The position numbers and the translations under genes were made by a program. Source: Mucilaginibacter sp. OK268 (GTDB lineage: Bacteria > Bacteroidota > Bacteroidia > Sphingobacteriales > Sphingobacteriaceae). From it: 64,000 bases of DNA. The stretch is from NCBI RefSeq assembly GCF_900103125.1, contig NZ_FNJV01000009.1, positions 186,001 through 250,000 of the forward strand. Reading direction: 5' to 3'. Positions within the stretch are counted from its first letter, which is position 1; the number at the start of each line of letters is the position of its first letter. This document shows positions 56,335 through 64,000 of this stretch, piece after piece. The notes under the pieces are model-generated. The model ran no database searches. It saw only the letters and a list, made by a program, of their open reading frames with translations, and was not told the DNA's origin.

Positions 56335-57369
56335 ATGCAAGCTCAAATTGACCAGTATACAGCCGAAATAAATGCTTTTTCACCGGCTAATGCCGATGAA
56401 CTGGAAACGTTTCGAATCAAATTTTTAGGAACCAAGGGAATTATAAAAGACCTTTTTGAGCAGTTTAAAACCGTTGGCCCTGAGGAAAAACGCACTTTTG
56501 GTAAAGTACTTAACCAGTTTAAGCAACTGGCCGAAGCCAAATACAATGAGCTAAAAGAAACACTTGACTCCGGACCAAAGGCTAAAGACTTAGCACTTGA
56601 CCTCACGCTACCAGGCGAAGATTTTGCTGTTGGCTCGCGCCATCCGCTTTCGCTGGTACGTAATGAGATCATCGATATATTTAAACGCCTGGGCTTTGTG
56701 GTGGCGGAAGGACCGGAAATTGAGGACGACTGGCACAACTTTTCGGCCCTGAACTTCCCGGAAGAGCATCCTGCGCGTGATATGCAGGATACTTTCTTTA
56801 TCAAAAAGAACAGCGGCAAGGATGATATCGCTTTGCGTACCCATACCTCATCGGTTCAGGTGCGGATGATGGAACATGGTAAACCACCGTTTCGGGCTAT
56901 TATGCCGGGTAGGGTTTACCGTAACGAGGCTATATCGGCCCGTGCCCATTGCTTTTTTCACCAGGTGGAAGGTTTGTATGTAGACGAGAACGTATCTTTT
57001 GCCGATCTGAAACAAACACTATATCACTTTGTGCAGGAATTATATGGTGAAGGTACCAAAGTACGTTTTCGCCCCTCATATTTCCCGTTCACCGAGCCAT
57101 CGGCAGAGATGGACGTTTCATGTACCATTTGCGGCGGTTCTGGTTGTAATATGTGCAAATACAGTGGCTGGGTAGAGATATTGGGCTGCGGTATGGTTGA
57201 CCCGAATGTGCTGGAGAACTGCGGTATCGACAGTAAAAAATATACTGGCTTTGCTTTTGGTATGGGTATGGAAAGGATCGCGAACCTGAAATATGTTATC
57301 CGTGATCTGCGTTTATTTTCTGAAAACGATGTTCGCTTTTTAAAACAGTTTCAAACCGAAATATTATGA
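56335..57369 (+). CDS. pheS: Phenylalanine-tRNA ligase, alpha subunit
   Basis: The 344-residue enzyme has the N-terminal coiled-coil arm (about 1-85) and class II core. Motif 2 lies in RAIMPGRVYRNEAISARAHC (about 185-205), FHQVEGLYVDE at about 210, FRPSYFPFTEPSAEMDV at about 245-260, and motif 3 GFAFGMGMERIANLKY at about 305-320. It charges tRNA-Phe as an alpha2beta2 complex; pheT is not in the window. A Cys-rich stretch SCTICGGSGCNMCKYSG at about 264-280 is a plausible metal-binding loop. It overlaps the next gene by 4 bp. Confidence 0.97.
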   Translation: MQAQIDQYTAEINAFSPANADELETFRIKFLGTKGIIKDLFEQFKTVGPEEKRTFGKVLNQFKQLAEAKYNELKETLDSGPKAKDLALDLTLPGEDFAVGSRHPLSLVRNEIIDIFKRLGFVVAEGPEIEDDWHNFSALNFPEEHPARDMQDTFFIKKNSGKDDIALRTHTSSVQVRMMEHGKPPFRAIMPGRVYRNEAISARAHCFFHQVEGLYVDENVSFADLKQTLYHFVQELYGEGTKVRFRPSYFPFTEPSAEMDVSCTICGGSGCNMCKYSGWVEILGCGMVDPNVLENCGIDSKKYTGFAFGMGMERIANLKYVIRDLRLFSENDVRFLKQFQTEIL

Positions 57370-57773
57370 GAAAGTTCATAATGATCATATTAACAGCTGT
57401 TTGTTTACTTTCATGCGGCAAGGGTGACCCTGTTCCGAGCATACCGGTAAACTTTCAATCGCCTATCAATCCTAAGTACAGCGCGCTGAATAGCCCCGGA
57501 GGTTATTATTTTGTTCCAGGTTATGGGGTAGCCGGTTTAATTTTATATCATTCACAGACCCGCGGAATTGTTGCATACGATGCTTGCAGTAGTTATCAAC
57601 CTGAAAAGAAATGCGTGGTCAAAATTGATGATACTGGGCTTCAGGTGGTCGACCCCTGCAGCGGATCAAAATTTTCATTAGAGGATGGTACACCGGTAAA
57701 AGCCCCTGCAACAAAGTCGCTGAGGTCATACCAGGTTATAACAACCCAGTTCACCATTCAAGTTGTCAATTAA
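57366..57773 (+). CDS. Rieske-like lipoprotein lacking the histidine ligands
   Basis: The 135-residue product has a lipobox (CLLSCGKG) and a C-terminal pattern like a Rieske iron-sulfur fold: GIVAYDACSSYQPEKKC at about 75-90 and VVDPCSGSKFSLEDGTPVKA at about 100-115. In true Rieske proteins these are C-x-H and C-x-x-H; here both positions of His are Ser or Tyr. The second motif keeps Cys-x-Gly-Ser. It probably does not hold a normal [2Fe-2S] cluster. It overlaps pheS by 4 bp (ATGA) and lies 8 bp before the TetR gene. Confidence 0.65.
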   Translation: MRKFIMIILTAVCLLSCGKGDPVPSIPVNFQSPINPKYSALNSPGGYYFVPGYGVAGLILYHSQTRGIVAYDACSSYQPEKKCVVKIDDTGLQVVDPCSGSKFSLEDGTPVKAPATKSLRSYQVITTQFTIQVVN

Positions 57774-57781
57774 TTTAATAA

Positions 57782-58363
57782 ATGGAAGCCGATAAAATAA
57801 AGGATAGTATAAAGAGGGCGGCGCAAGAACTGTTCCGCAAATTCGGTTACCATAAAACCAGTGTTAATGAGATAGCCAAAAAGGCTAAAATTGCCAAGGC
57901 TACCATTTACAAATATTTTGATAGTAAAGAAGCGGTTTTACATATACTGCTGATGGATTATATCAAGGCCAGTGTTGATGACCTGGTACAGCACAATGCC
58001 CCGGATATTGATGAGGAAGAGTATCTGAACAACCTGATCATGAAAACCTGCCGCCTGTCGTATACCATATGTAACGAATTTATTGGCTGGGATTTTATCA
58101 GGGAATCAACCAACTCCCAGGATTTTTTAAAAAATCTGTCCAACGAGCTGGAAGAATTGTTGATGGCTTCGTTTATACAATTACCCGGCATCCGTAAGCA
58201 CGAAACCTACCAGCAAAGGCTGCGTTTTTTAATAAAATGCAGTAAAAGCATTGTGTTTAGTTTTGCTTTCACTTCGGTGAGTGATTCTGATGTACGCAAG
58301 AATTTTGTTTCTTTTCAAAAGGAGATCCTTCCTTACCTGGTGAAGGCGGCTATTTCAGTTTAA
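57782..58363 (+). CDS. TetR/AcrR-family transcriptional regulator
   Basis: The 193-residue protein starts with a TetR helix-turn-helix (about 10-55): RAAQELFRKFGYHKTSVNEI, AKKAKIAKATIYKYFDSKEA. The rest is a helical ligand-binding part of unknown specificity. It follows pheS and the Rieske-like gene closely, so it is probably in their transcript. It could also act at the two operators ahead of creD, though those differ from typical TetR sites. Confidence 0.9.
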   Translation: MEADKIKDSIKRAAQELFRKFGYHKTSVNEIAKKAKIAKATIYKYFDSKEAVLHILLMDYIKASVDDLVQHNAPDIDEEEYLNNLIMKTCRLSYTICNEFIGWDFIRESTNSQDFLKNLSNELEELLMASFIQLPGIRKHETYQQRLRFLIKCSKSIVFSFAFTSVSDSDVRKNFVSFQKEILPYLVKAAISV

Positions 58364-58405
58364 TTTTTTAGAAGAAATTATTTGGATTGTTTAATTCTTC
58401 TTTGT

Positions 58406-58424
58406 TACTTTGAATTGCAAAGTA
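58406..58424. promoter_or_regulatory. Operator 1 ahead of creD
   Basis: TACTTTG-AATTG-CAAAGTA is a perfect 7+5+7 inverted repeat. The same arms occur at 58481-58499, 75 bp away, so both are probably bound by one dimeric regulator. Confidence 0.7.
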
Positions 58425-58449
58425 CTATTATGTTAATAGGAAATACAAT

Positions 58450-58472
58450 AAGGCTCTCAGAGCCTTCTTTTT
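58450..58472 (+). terminator. Hairpin with T tract between the two operators
   Basis: AAGGCTC-TCA-GAGCCTT (58450-58466) followed by CTTTTT. It would end the pheS-tetR transcript or act as an attenuator before creD. Confidence 0.65.
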
Positions 58473-58480
58473 GATCTTTA

Positions 58481-58499
58481 TACTTTGTAATTCAAAGTA
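58481..58499. promoter_or_regulatory. Operator 2 ahead of creD
   Basis: TACTTTG-TAATT-CAAAGTA has the same arms as the site at 58406-58424, with a different 5-bp centre. It ends 20 bp before the creD ATG, where binding should block transcription or translation start. Confidence 0.7.
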
Positions 58500-58519
58500 C
58501 TTTATATTTAAAAAATAAC

Positions 58520-59872
58520 ATGACCGAAGACAAATCACCAAAACAAGGAATAATGGACGGGCTCAAGGAGTCGGTAACCATTAAATTGCTCTTTATTGCT
58601 ACACTGGTACTGGTATTGCTGGTACCCTCATCGCTGGTCAATAACCTGATAGATGAACGGGCCAGCCGGCAGGATGAAATGATGCGGGATGTATCTGACA
58701 AATGGTCGGGCAACCAGGTGATCAAGGGGCCGGTACTGGTTATCCCTTACAAAAAGCAGATCACCGAGATGGGGACATCGAATAAAGAAGTTACCAGGGA
58801 GATCATCGAAAATTTATACATCCTGCCTGATAACCTGCATATTAAAGCCGGACTCAGCACCCAGATTTTGCACCGCGGGATATTTGATGTGGCTGTTTAT
58901 AATTCCCTGGTAAAGGTATCGGGTAATTTCTCCAAAGCCGATTTGGGTAGCCTATCCCTGACTCCCGATCAACTTTTGCTGAATAAAGCCCGGATCGTAT
59001 TTAGTATCAGCGATTTAAAAGGCCTGAAAAACAACCCGGTGATCAAAGCTAATGATCAAACGCTGACTGCCGAACCTGTATTTGACAACGCATCGGTATT
59101 TGGCGGGGGCTTACAGGTAGCTGTTGATATTTCAGGGGCTAAAGACGGAAATGTACCTTTTGAATACGCTCTGGATCTGAAAGGGAGTCAGAACTTAAGC
59201 TTTTTGCATCTGGGTAAAACTACCGATGTGGAAGCAAGCGGAACCTGGAGCAGCCCGAGTTTTGATGGCCGCTACCTCCCCGATGAGCGTACGGTAAACA
59301 AAGATGGCTTTAAAGCCCGTTGGCGCATGTTGTATTATAATCGGCCTTTTCCACAGCAATGGATAAATAATGATATCCTGCTAAACAATGATAAAAAGCT
59401 TGGCGACGCCATATTTGGCGTAAAATTACGCCTTCCGGTTGATCAGTATCAAAAAACAATGCGTACCAGTAAGTACGCGCTGCTCATCATTATGCTAACG
59501 TTTATTTCGCTGTTTTTAACCGAGGTGATCCGTAAGCAAAGGATACACATATTTAATTATGTACTCATTGGCATAGCCATGATCATTTACTATTCCCTGC
59601 TGCTTTCCTTTTCGGAACAGGTGGGTTATAATTATGCTTACCTCATTGCCTCGGTATCAACCATAGCATTGGTTTCGGTGTTCATAGCATCCTTGTTAAA
59701 AAATAAAATGGCGGCCTTGTTGTTTGCCTTTATCCTGTCGGTTTTTTACGCGTTCATCTTTGTGATCATCCAATTGGAGGATTTTGCACTGATCATTGGT
59801 AGCGTTGCCTTATTTATGGTAGTAGGTATACTGATGTACTTCTCCCGCAAAATAAATTGGGATAAACATTAG
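58520..59872 (+). CDS. creD: CreD-family inner-membrane protein
   Basis: The 450-residue protein has one N-terminal membrane helix (about 17-35, IKLLFIATLVLVLLVPSSLV), a large periplasmic domain with the family motifs GNQVIKGPVLVIPY (about 70) and ANKDGFKARWRM-like KDGFKARWRMLYYNRPFPQQ (about 265), and five or six helices in the last 140 residues. CreD is linked to envelope stress and beta-lactam or colicin response in other bacteria; its reaction is unknown. Two operators lie just upstream. The small membrane-protein gene starts 7 bp after it. Confidence 0.93.
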   Translation: MTEDKSPKQGIMDGLKESVTIKLLFIATLVLVLLVPSSLVNNLIDERASRQDEMMRDVSDKWSGNQVIKGPVLVIPYKKQITEMGTSNKEVTREIIENLYILPDNLHIKAGLSTQILHRGIFDVAVYNSLVKVSGNFSKADLGSLSLTPDQLLLNKARIVFSISDLKGLKNNPVIKANDQTLTAEPVFDNASVFGGGLQVAVDISGAKDGNVPFEYALDLKGSQNLSFLHLGKTTDVEASGTWSSPSFDGRYLPDERTVNKDGFKARWRMLYYNRPFPQQWINNDILLNNDKKLGDAIFGVKLRLPVDQYQKTMRTSKYALLIIMLTFISLFLTEVIRKQRIHIFNYVLIGIAMIIYYSLLLSFSEQVGYNYAYLIASVSTIALVSVFIASLLKNKMAALLFAFILSVFYAFIFVIIQLEDFALIIGSVALFMVVGILMYFSRKINWDKH

Positions 59873-59879
59873 GCAAAAT

Positions 59880-60254
59880 ATGGATACTGAAATTTCAGTC
59901 ACAGCGAGGCAATGGTGGTGGAGAAACAGACCCAAATATAACATGGGATTAATGATTGTCGGCTTTATTGCTTTTTTGATTTACTGCATCCTTGGGCCAA
60001 TAATTATAGAGCCGCATGAAGAATTTGAAGAAACAATATTTGAGATGGCCTTTCAGGGATTTGCCTATTTAATAATGATGGGCATAGCAAATATATTTTA
60101 TACACTGGGCTGGATAATTGATAGCATTTTTAACGAAAATAATAGTCAGCTTTTCCGTGAACGGCTTTTTGGGCTGGGCTATTGGTTTTCGTTTGCTTTG
60201 CCAATTCTGCTTATCCTAAGTGTCATGGTAAGGTTCCTTATCTGGGGCAAATAG
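59880..60254 (+). CDS. Small membrane protein of unknown function
   Basis: This 124-residue product has three hydrophobic helices at about 22-42, 58-82 and 100-120 (LGYWFSFALPILLILSVMVR) and a Trp-rich N-terminus (RQWWWRNRP). I do not recognise the family. It is 7 bp after creD and so shares its transcript and operators. Confidence 0.7.
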   Translation: MDTEISVTARQWWWRNRPKYNMGLMIVGFIAFLIYCILGPIIIEPHEEFEETIFEMAFQGFAYLIMMGIANIFYTLGWIIDSIFNENNSQLFRERLFGLGYWFSFALPILLILSVMVRFLIWGK

Positions 60255-60402
60255 TTACTTGAAAACCATCTGTTTTTGCTCAATATAAGTTGAAATTGCT
60301 TAAGCCCAACAGAGAGTGAATTCTTTTTAATTTTATAAATACCGTATACCGATTTGGTTTTTAGTATAATATTTACTATGTTAGCATAACAAATATTTTA
60401 TC

Positions 60403-60510
60403 ATGAGTCCCGAACTAACAGAATTTTCAGACATGATTGATGAGCAATTTGATATAGCCGATATGGATACAGAGGATTTTGTATCCTATATATTGAGCTT
60501 GTTCGCCTGA
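60403..60510 (+). CDS. Possible 35-residue acidic peptide
   Basis: An open frame starts MSPELTEFSDMIDEQFDIAD and ends with a short hydrophobic tail (YILSLFA). AT-rich promoter-like sequence (TAGTATAATATTTACTATG) precedes it by about 25 bp. It is in the 598-bp gap between the creD operon and rlmD, which otherwise has no gene. It resembles nothing known to me; it may be chance. Confidence 0.3.
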   Translation: MSPELTEFSDMIDEQFDIADMDTEDFVSYILSLFA

Positions 60511-60672
60511 TTGCTTATTTTATTCTCTGTAGTTCGCTTTTAAGCGGAATGGATATTCTTTTGTCCGGTAATTCATGAAGTAGAACGTATAAACCCTAAA
60601 CCTTAATCTAAAAGCGAGTCGGGGAATTAGCTGTTTTCTTATTTCCCGGCTCTTATCTCTTTAGCCAGATGC

Positions 60673-60790
60673 GTTTACACTGGGTTTACATGTAAACCCA
60701 CTATTTTGTAAAAAAAATACATTTAATTCATTGATTATCAGTTAAATATACCAGTGTTAACCATAAAAAGTGTAAACCATGTAAACCCAG
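60673..60790. promoter_or_regulatory. Cluster of five TGTAAAC heptamers with a 20-bp palindrome
   Basis: TGTAAAC occurs at 60691-60697, 60771-60777 and 60780-60786, and inverted (GTTTACA) at 60673-60679 and 60684-60690. The middle two make a perfect palindrome TGGGTTTACATGTAAACCCA at 60681-60700. The 14-bp ACTGGGTTTACATG is repeated inverted near 60777-60790. The region ends about 60 bp before rlmD. It could be an operator, a protein-binding array or the ends of a small mobile element. Confidence 0.6.
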
Positions 60791-60852
60791 TTTGTGCTTA
60801 TCTCTAAGCTCCGGTTTTTATCCTAAATAAATACGGTTAACTTTGCAGCCTG

Positions 60853-62268
60853 ATGAATAAAGTTGCCAAACAGAAGTTTTTTGAGGATGTCCGGATCATT
60901 GATATTGCCGAAGAAGGTAAAGGTGTAGGTAAAACCGACGATTTTGTACTTTTTGTAGATAAAGCCATCCCCGGCGATATAGCCGATGTGCAGGTTTACA
61001 AAAGCAAAAAGAATTTCGGCGAGGGCCGGATAGTAACGCTTAAACAACCCTCCGAATACCGGGTTGAGCCCTTTTGCGAGCATTTTGGTACCTGCGGGGG
61101 CTGCAAATGGCAGCACATGGATTACACCGGACAGCTCAAGTTCAAACAAAAATCTGTAGCTGATGCCTTGGGGCGTATTGCCAAAATTGATGTGGATGGT
61201 ATTATGGATATTGTTCCATCACCTGCCGATCGTTATTATCGTAATAAATTAGAATATACATTTTCTGATAAACGTTGGCTGTACGACGGCGAAAACAAGG
61301 AAGATGAAACCCTGAACATGAACGCGCTGGGCTTTCATATTCCCGGTCGTTTTGATAAAATACTGGATGTAAAGCATTGCTATCTGCAAGCTGAGCCTTC
61401 CAATAGGTTGCGTAACAGTATTCGTGATTTTGTGATAGCAGAGGGTTATTCTTTTTATAACCTGCGTAATCATGAAGGATCCTTGCGTAACCTGATCGTG
61501 CGCACTTCGTCAACCGGTGAGGTAATGGTGATTGTGGTATTTGCTTATGTAAGCGAGGAGGAAGTCAACAAGCTGATGAACTTTATTGATGCCGGTTTCC
61601 CGGAGATCACTTCGCTACTGTACATCATCAACCAAAAAAAGAACGATACTATTTTTGACCAGGATGTGATCGCCTTTAAAGGACCGGAATATATTCATGA
61701 AGAAATGAATGGTATTAAATTCCGCATCGGGCCAAAATCTTTCTATCAAACCAACAGTATCCAGGCCTTGCACTTGTATGAAATCACCCGCGATTTCGCT
61801 GGTTTTACGGGCGATGAGTTGGTATATGACCTGTATACTGGTGCCGGTACTATCGCTAATTTTATTGCCGGTCATGTAAAAGAAGTAGTGGGGGTGGAGT
61901 ATGTTCCTACCGCTATTGAGGATGCTAAAGTGAACTCAGCCATCAACAACATCACCAATACCAAATTTTACGCCGGTGATATGAAGGATGTGCTGGTTGC
62001 TGATTTCGTAGCCGAGCATGGAAAACCCGATGTGATCATAACCGATCCGCCGCGCGCGGGCATGCACCCAGATGTAGTGAACCGCCTGATGGAAATTGAG
62101 GCTCCGAAAATTGTTTATGTAAGCTGCAATGCCGCCACCCAAGCCCGTGACCTTTCGGTATTGAAAGAAAAATACGATACCGTAAAAATACAACCCGTTG
62201 ATATGTTCCCCCATACACAGCACGTAGAGAATGTGGTATTGCTGGTGCTACGGGAGCAAGGACAGTAA
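60853..62268 (+). CDS. rlmD: 23S rRNA (uracil-C5)-methyltransferase, RlmD type
   Basis: The 471-residue enzyme has a TRAM-like N-terminus (about 10-65), four cluster cysteines at about 75, 81, 84 (FCEHFGTCGGCKWQH) and near 176 (VKHCYLQ), the SAM-binding YDLYTGAGTIANF (about 325), and the catalytic part TDPPRAGMHP then YVSCNAATQARD (about 395-440). It methylates U1939 of 23S rRNA in the homologous E. coli enzyme; specificity between RlmD and related enzymes cannot be fixed by eye. TAACTTTG at 60838-60845 is a possible -7 box, so the leader may be almost absent. Confidence 0.93.
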   Translation: MNKVAKQKFFEDVRIIDIAEEGKGVGKTDDFVLFVDKAIPGDIADVQVYKSKKNFGEGRIVTLKQPSEYRVEPFCEHFGTCGGCKWQHMDYTGQLKFKQKSVADALGRIAKIDVDGIMDIVPSPADRYYRNKLEYTFSDKRWLYDGENKEDETLNMNALGFHIPGRFDKILDVKHCYLQAEPSNRLRNSIRDFVIAEGYSFYNLRNHEGSLRNLIVRTSSTGEVMVIVVFAYVSEEEVNKLMNFIDAGFPEITSLLYIINQKKNDTIFDQDVIAFKGPEYIHEEMNGIKFRIGPKSFYQTNSIQALHLYEITRDFAGFTGDELVYDLYTGAGTIANFIAGHVKEVVGVEYVPTAIEDAKVNSAINNITNTKFYAGDMKDVLVADFVAEHGKPDVIITDPPRAGMHPDVVNRLMEIEAPKIVYVSCNAATQARDLSVLKEKYDTVKIQPVDMFPHTQHVENVVLLVLREQGQ

Positions 62269-62374
62269 ATTATTTCGGATATCGGAATTTCGATTTCGGA
62301 TTTAAAAATCAGGATTTTAGAATTTATTATTCTTAGGATTTAGCAATTAGAGTTTAGAATTTATTTTTTTAAGT

Positions 62375-62770
62375 ATGCAACCCGAAGACCTGTTAAATGA
62401 AGGTAACGAAAGCCAACAACCCGCTCCGGACAGCCCGCTGCTGAGCCTGGAACGAGAGCTTAAAATTTTTAAAGAATCGATCCATGAAGTGGCTGTCGAA
62501 ATTATGATGGAAGGGTTATCTACATATCCTATTTTCATAGCTCATCAGCACGAACTAAAACTGGGTGAGGTTATCCTGGACAGAAACGAGCTGAACACCG
62601 ATTGGAGCATCCACGCCTCAACCCTCGAAGAATTTGAAGAGCGGGGTGTTATTAAACCCGAGCTGAAAGACCGTTTCATCAACAGCTATAAAAATCCCAC
62701 CGATTTTATGTGCGTTTTTGTGGTGGTACCCGAGGGCGCAAATTTTGTTTATTTCCCGTATGGGAAATGA
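62375..62770 (+). CDS. Conserved-looking hypothetical protein
   Basis: This 131-residue soluble protein has a disordered N-terminus rich in Glu, Pro and Gln (about 1-25), then an alpha/beta part (about 30-131) with SIHEVAVEIMMEGLSTYPIF and FMCVFVVVPEGANFVYFPYG. I do not recognise the family. It lies between rlmD and a phosphoribosyltransferase gene, 106 bp after the former, with AT-rich repeats (GAATTTATT) in the gap. Confidence 0.7.
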   Translation: MQPEDLLNEGNESQQPAPDSPLLSLERELKIFKESIHEVAVEIMMEGLSTYPIFIAHQHELKLGEVILDRNELNTDWSIHASTLEEFEERGVIKPELKDRFINSYKNPTDFMCVFVVVPEGANFVYFPYGK

Positions 62771-62885
62771 TTGTTGCAAGGTTTCAATGTTGTAAAGTTG
62801 AAAGGTTAAGGTGTATATTTACAAGGTTGATACTTAAAAACATTACAACGTTCGAACATTAGAGCATTTCAACAAAAAAGCACAC

Positions 62886-63395
62886 ATGTCTGAAAAGAAA
62901 CTCCTGATATTAAATCAGCACCAGATAGAGCAAAAGCTCGACCGTATTGCTTACCAGATACTGGAAGATAACTTCGACGAACAGGAAATACTGATAGCAG
63001 GCATACTGCCCCGTGGCAATCATATCGCTCAACGGATCAAAACCATTTTGGATGGTATAGCGCCCTTCTCCAGCAAGCTACTTACTATTGAGTTGGAAAA
63101 GCAAAGCAGTACCCTGCAGGCTAAGGTTGATTTTGATGTTCAGGAATGCAGCAATAAAGTAGTGATACTGGTTGATGATGTACTGAACAGCGGCAAGACG
63201 CTGGCTTATGGCTTGGCCGTATTTTTAGATGTACCCCTCAAAAAATTGCGTACGGCGGTGTTGATAGACCGTAATCATAAAAGTTTCCCGGTAACTACCG
63301 ATTTTGCCGGTGTCGCCCTCTCAACCGTGATCAAAGAACATGTTGATGTGGTATTGGATGAAGATGGCCAGGAAGACGCGGTTTATTTGAGGTAA
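62886..63395 (+). CDS. Phosphoribosyltransferase-family protein
   Basis: The 169-residue protein has the PRPP-binding motif VVILVDDVLNSGKTLAYGLA at about 94-113, with the two Asp that bind ribose and the Ser-Gly-Lys-Thr phosphate loop. An N-terminal hood (AGILPRGNHIAQRIKTILDG) fits a type I enzyme or a PyrR-like regulator. Its base substrate is not known. It precedes the convergent aroK by 6 bp. Confidence 0.88.
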   Translation: MSEKKLLILNQHQIEQKLDRIAYQILEDNFDEQEILIAGILPRGNHIAQRIKTILDGIAPFSSKLLTIELEKQSSTLQAKVDFDVQECSNKVVILVDDVLNSGKTLAYGLAVFLDVPLKKLRTAVLIDRNHKSFPVTTDFAGVALSTVIKEHVDVVLDEDGQEDAVYLR

Positions 63396-63401
63396 GAAGG
63401 A

Positions 63402-63908
63402 TTAACTCTCAATCCCCAGCGCGGCTTCCAGTTTTTCTACAGACATGTCAATACCTTCTACAATATGGCTGGCTTGTAAATAGAAACTTTCGCGCTCGGC
63501 CAGTTTACCGGTTATAAATTCTACCAGTTCATCGCCTTGTTTACCCTGCAATACCGGGCGTACAGTTTTACTATTGCTGAGCCTGTCGGCCAGGGTTTTG
63601 GGCGATAGTTTGATGTAGAGGGTTTTGCCATTGGCATTCATCCATTGCATATGATCAAAAAAGCAGGGTAAACCACCGCCGGTTGATATCACTACGTTCT
63701 CCGGATATTCAATTTGTTTCAATACGTCCGACTCCAGCTTGCGGAAAGCATCTTCGCCAAAACTCGAAAAATATTCGGCAATGCTCATGCCTGCCTTTTC
63801 TTCCAGCACGTGGTCAAGGTCAATAAATTCATAGCCTAATTTGGCTGCCAGTTTACGGCTCCAGGTGGTTTTGCCACAGCCCATAAAACCAACTAAAAAG
63901 TACTTCAT
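63402..63908 (-). CDS. aroK: Shikimate kinase
   Basis: The 168-residue enzyme has Walker A GFMGCGKTTWS at residues 7-17, the shikimate-binding Asp in EFIDLDHVLEE (about 33), Arg in AFRKLESDVL (about 58), the GGG loop in VISTGGGLPC (about 79-82) and the lid Arg in NSKTVRPVLQ (about 117). It phosphorylates shikimate at the 3-hydroxyl in the chorismate pathway. Its ATG is 7 bp after the stop of the permease gene to the right, on the same strand. Confidence 0.96.
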   Translation of the reverse strand: MKYFLVGFMGCGKTTWSRKLAAKLGYEFIDLDHVLEEKAGMSIAEYFSSFGEDAFRKLESDVLKQIEYPENVVISTGGGLPCFFDHMQWMNANGKTLYIKLSPKTLADRLSNSKTVRPVLQGKQGDELVEFITGKLAERESFYLQASHIVEGIDMSVEKLEAALGIES

Positions 63909-63915
63909 TATAATA

Positions 63916-64000
63916 TCAACTTAATTTTACCCGCGGATCGATCCAAACATAAATAATATCGATCAGAATACTGATCACCACAAAAATAAAGGCGATAAAA
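63916..64000 (-). CDS. ABC transporter permease, C-terminal end (continues outside window)
   Basis: The last 27 residues before the TGA at 63916 read a hydrophobic helix followed by YVWIDPRVKLS, the usual end of DppB/OppB-type peptide permeases (Y-x-x-x-DPR-x-x). The bulk of the gene lies to the right of the window. Confidence 0.75.
   Translation of the reverse strand, partial: FIAFIFVVISILIDIIYVWIDPRVKLS

Noticed and set aside
58430..58474. A 14-codon frame between the creD operators
   Set aside because: It crosses the terminator-like hairpin and has no start signal; nothing suggests a leader peptide.
62771..62885. GTTGTAAAG/ATTACAAC-type imperfect inverted repeat before the phosphoribosyltransferase gene
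   Set aside because: The pairing is weak and AT-rich; it does not exceed what such sequence gives by chance.

Overview
The window looks like a chromosomal piece of a Bacteroidota genome, most likely family Sphingobacteriaceae (Mucilaginibacter/Pedobacter type). The evidence is two SusC/SusD pairs, an ECF sigma/FecR pair beside a SusC that carries a signalling (STN) domain, DUF6377 and DUF5703-type proteins, CreD, promoter boxes of the TAnnTTTG type, and A-rich rather than strong Shine-Dalgarno start regions. Assignments rest on motifs read by eye; no database search was run.

Layout. 1-3.1 kb: end of a peptidase-type ABC exporter gene and its HlyD-type adaptor. 3.5-10.8 kb (minus strand): response regulator, histidine kinase, TolC-like channel, membrane-fusion lipoprotein and RND pump, read as one efflux locus with its own two-component system. 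10.9-12.0 kb: a secreted YncE-like beta-propeller. 12.6-19.6 kb: ECF sigma factor (minus), divergent from FecR anti-sigma, STN-containing SusC and SusD. 19.8-23.2 kb: a PAS-PAS-GAF histidine kinase, an AhpD-like protein and an NTF2-like protein. 23.4-41.6 kb: a sugar-utilisation block with periplasmic trehalase (GH37), a DUF6377 membrane regulator, SusC, SusD, a GyrI-like protein, an FG-GAP/UnbV lipoprotein, a GH65 enzyme, a vanadium-haloperoxidase/PAP2-type lipoprotein, a GH130 lipoprotein and a peptide-deformylase-like protein. 41.6-48.8 kb: small regulators and enzymes (AraC, ArsR, DinB, serine hydrolase, SDR) and a FecR-like N-terminal fragment. 49.2-52.7 kb: DUF5703-type hydrolase and an SGNH plus alpha/beta-hydrolase fusion. 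53.1-55.7 kb: a membrane-spanning regulator with an external propeller and an internal winged helix plus BTAD-like part. 56.3-64 kb: housekeeping-like genes pheS, tetR, creD, rlmD, a phosphoribosyltransferase, aroK and the end of an ABC permease, with a Rieske-like lipoprotein that lacks its histidine ligands.

The most interesting unexplained signal is a pair of related non-coding elements of about 270 bp, at 12033-12300 (minus) and 55858-56128 (plus). Each begins with a GC-rich hairpin whose sequence differs between copies, then carries perfect blocks of 15 and 22 bp separated by exactly 18 bp, and ends in a third block about 65 bp further on. They lie ahead of unrelated genes (a YncE-like gene and pheS). 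Other non-coding signals are two 19-bp operators before creD, five TGTAAAC heptamers around a 20-bp palindrome before rlmD, a nested palindrome of 128 bp at 39758-39885, and several families of palindromic intergenic repeats. No rRNA, tRNA, CRISPR array, phage or intact insertion sequence was seen.
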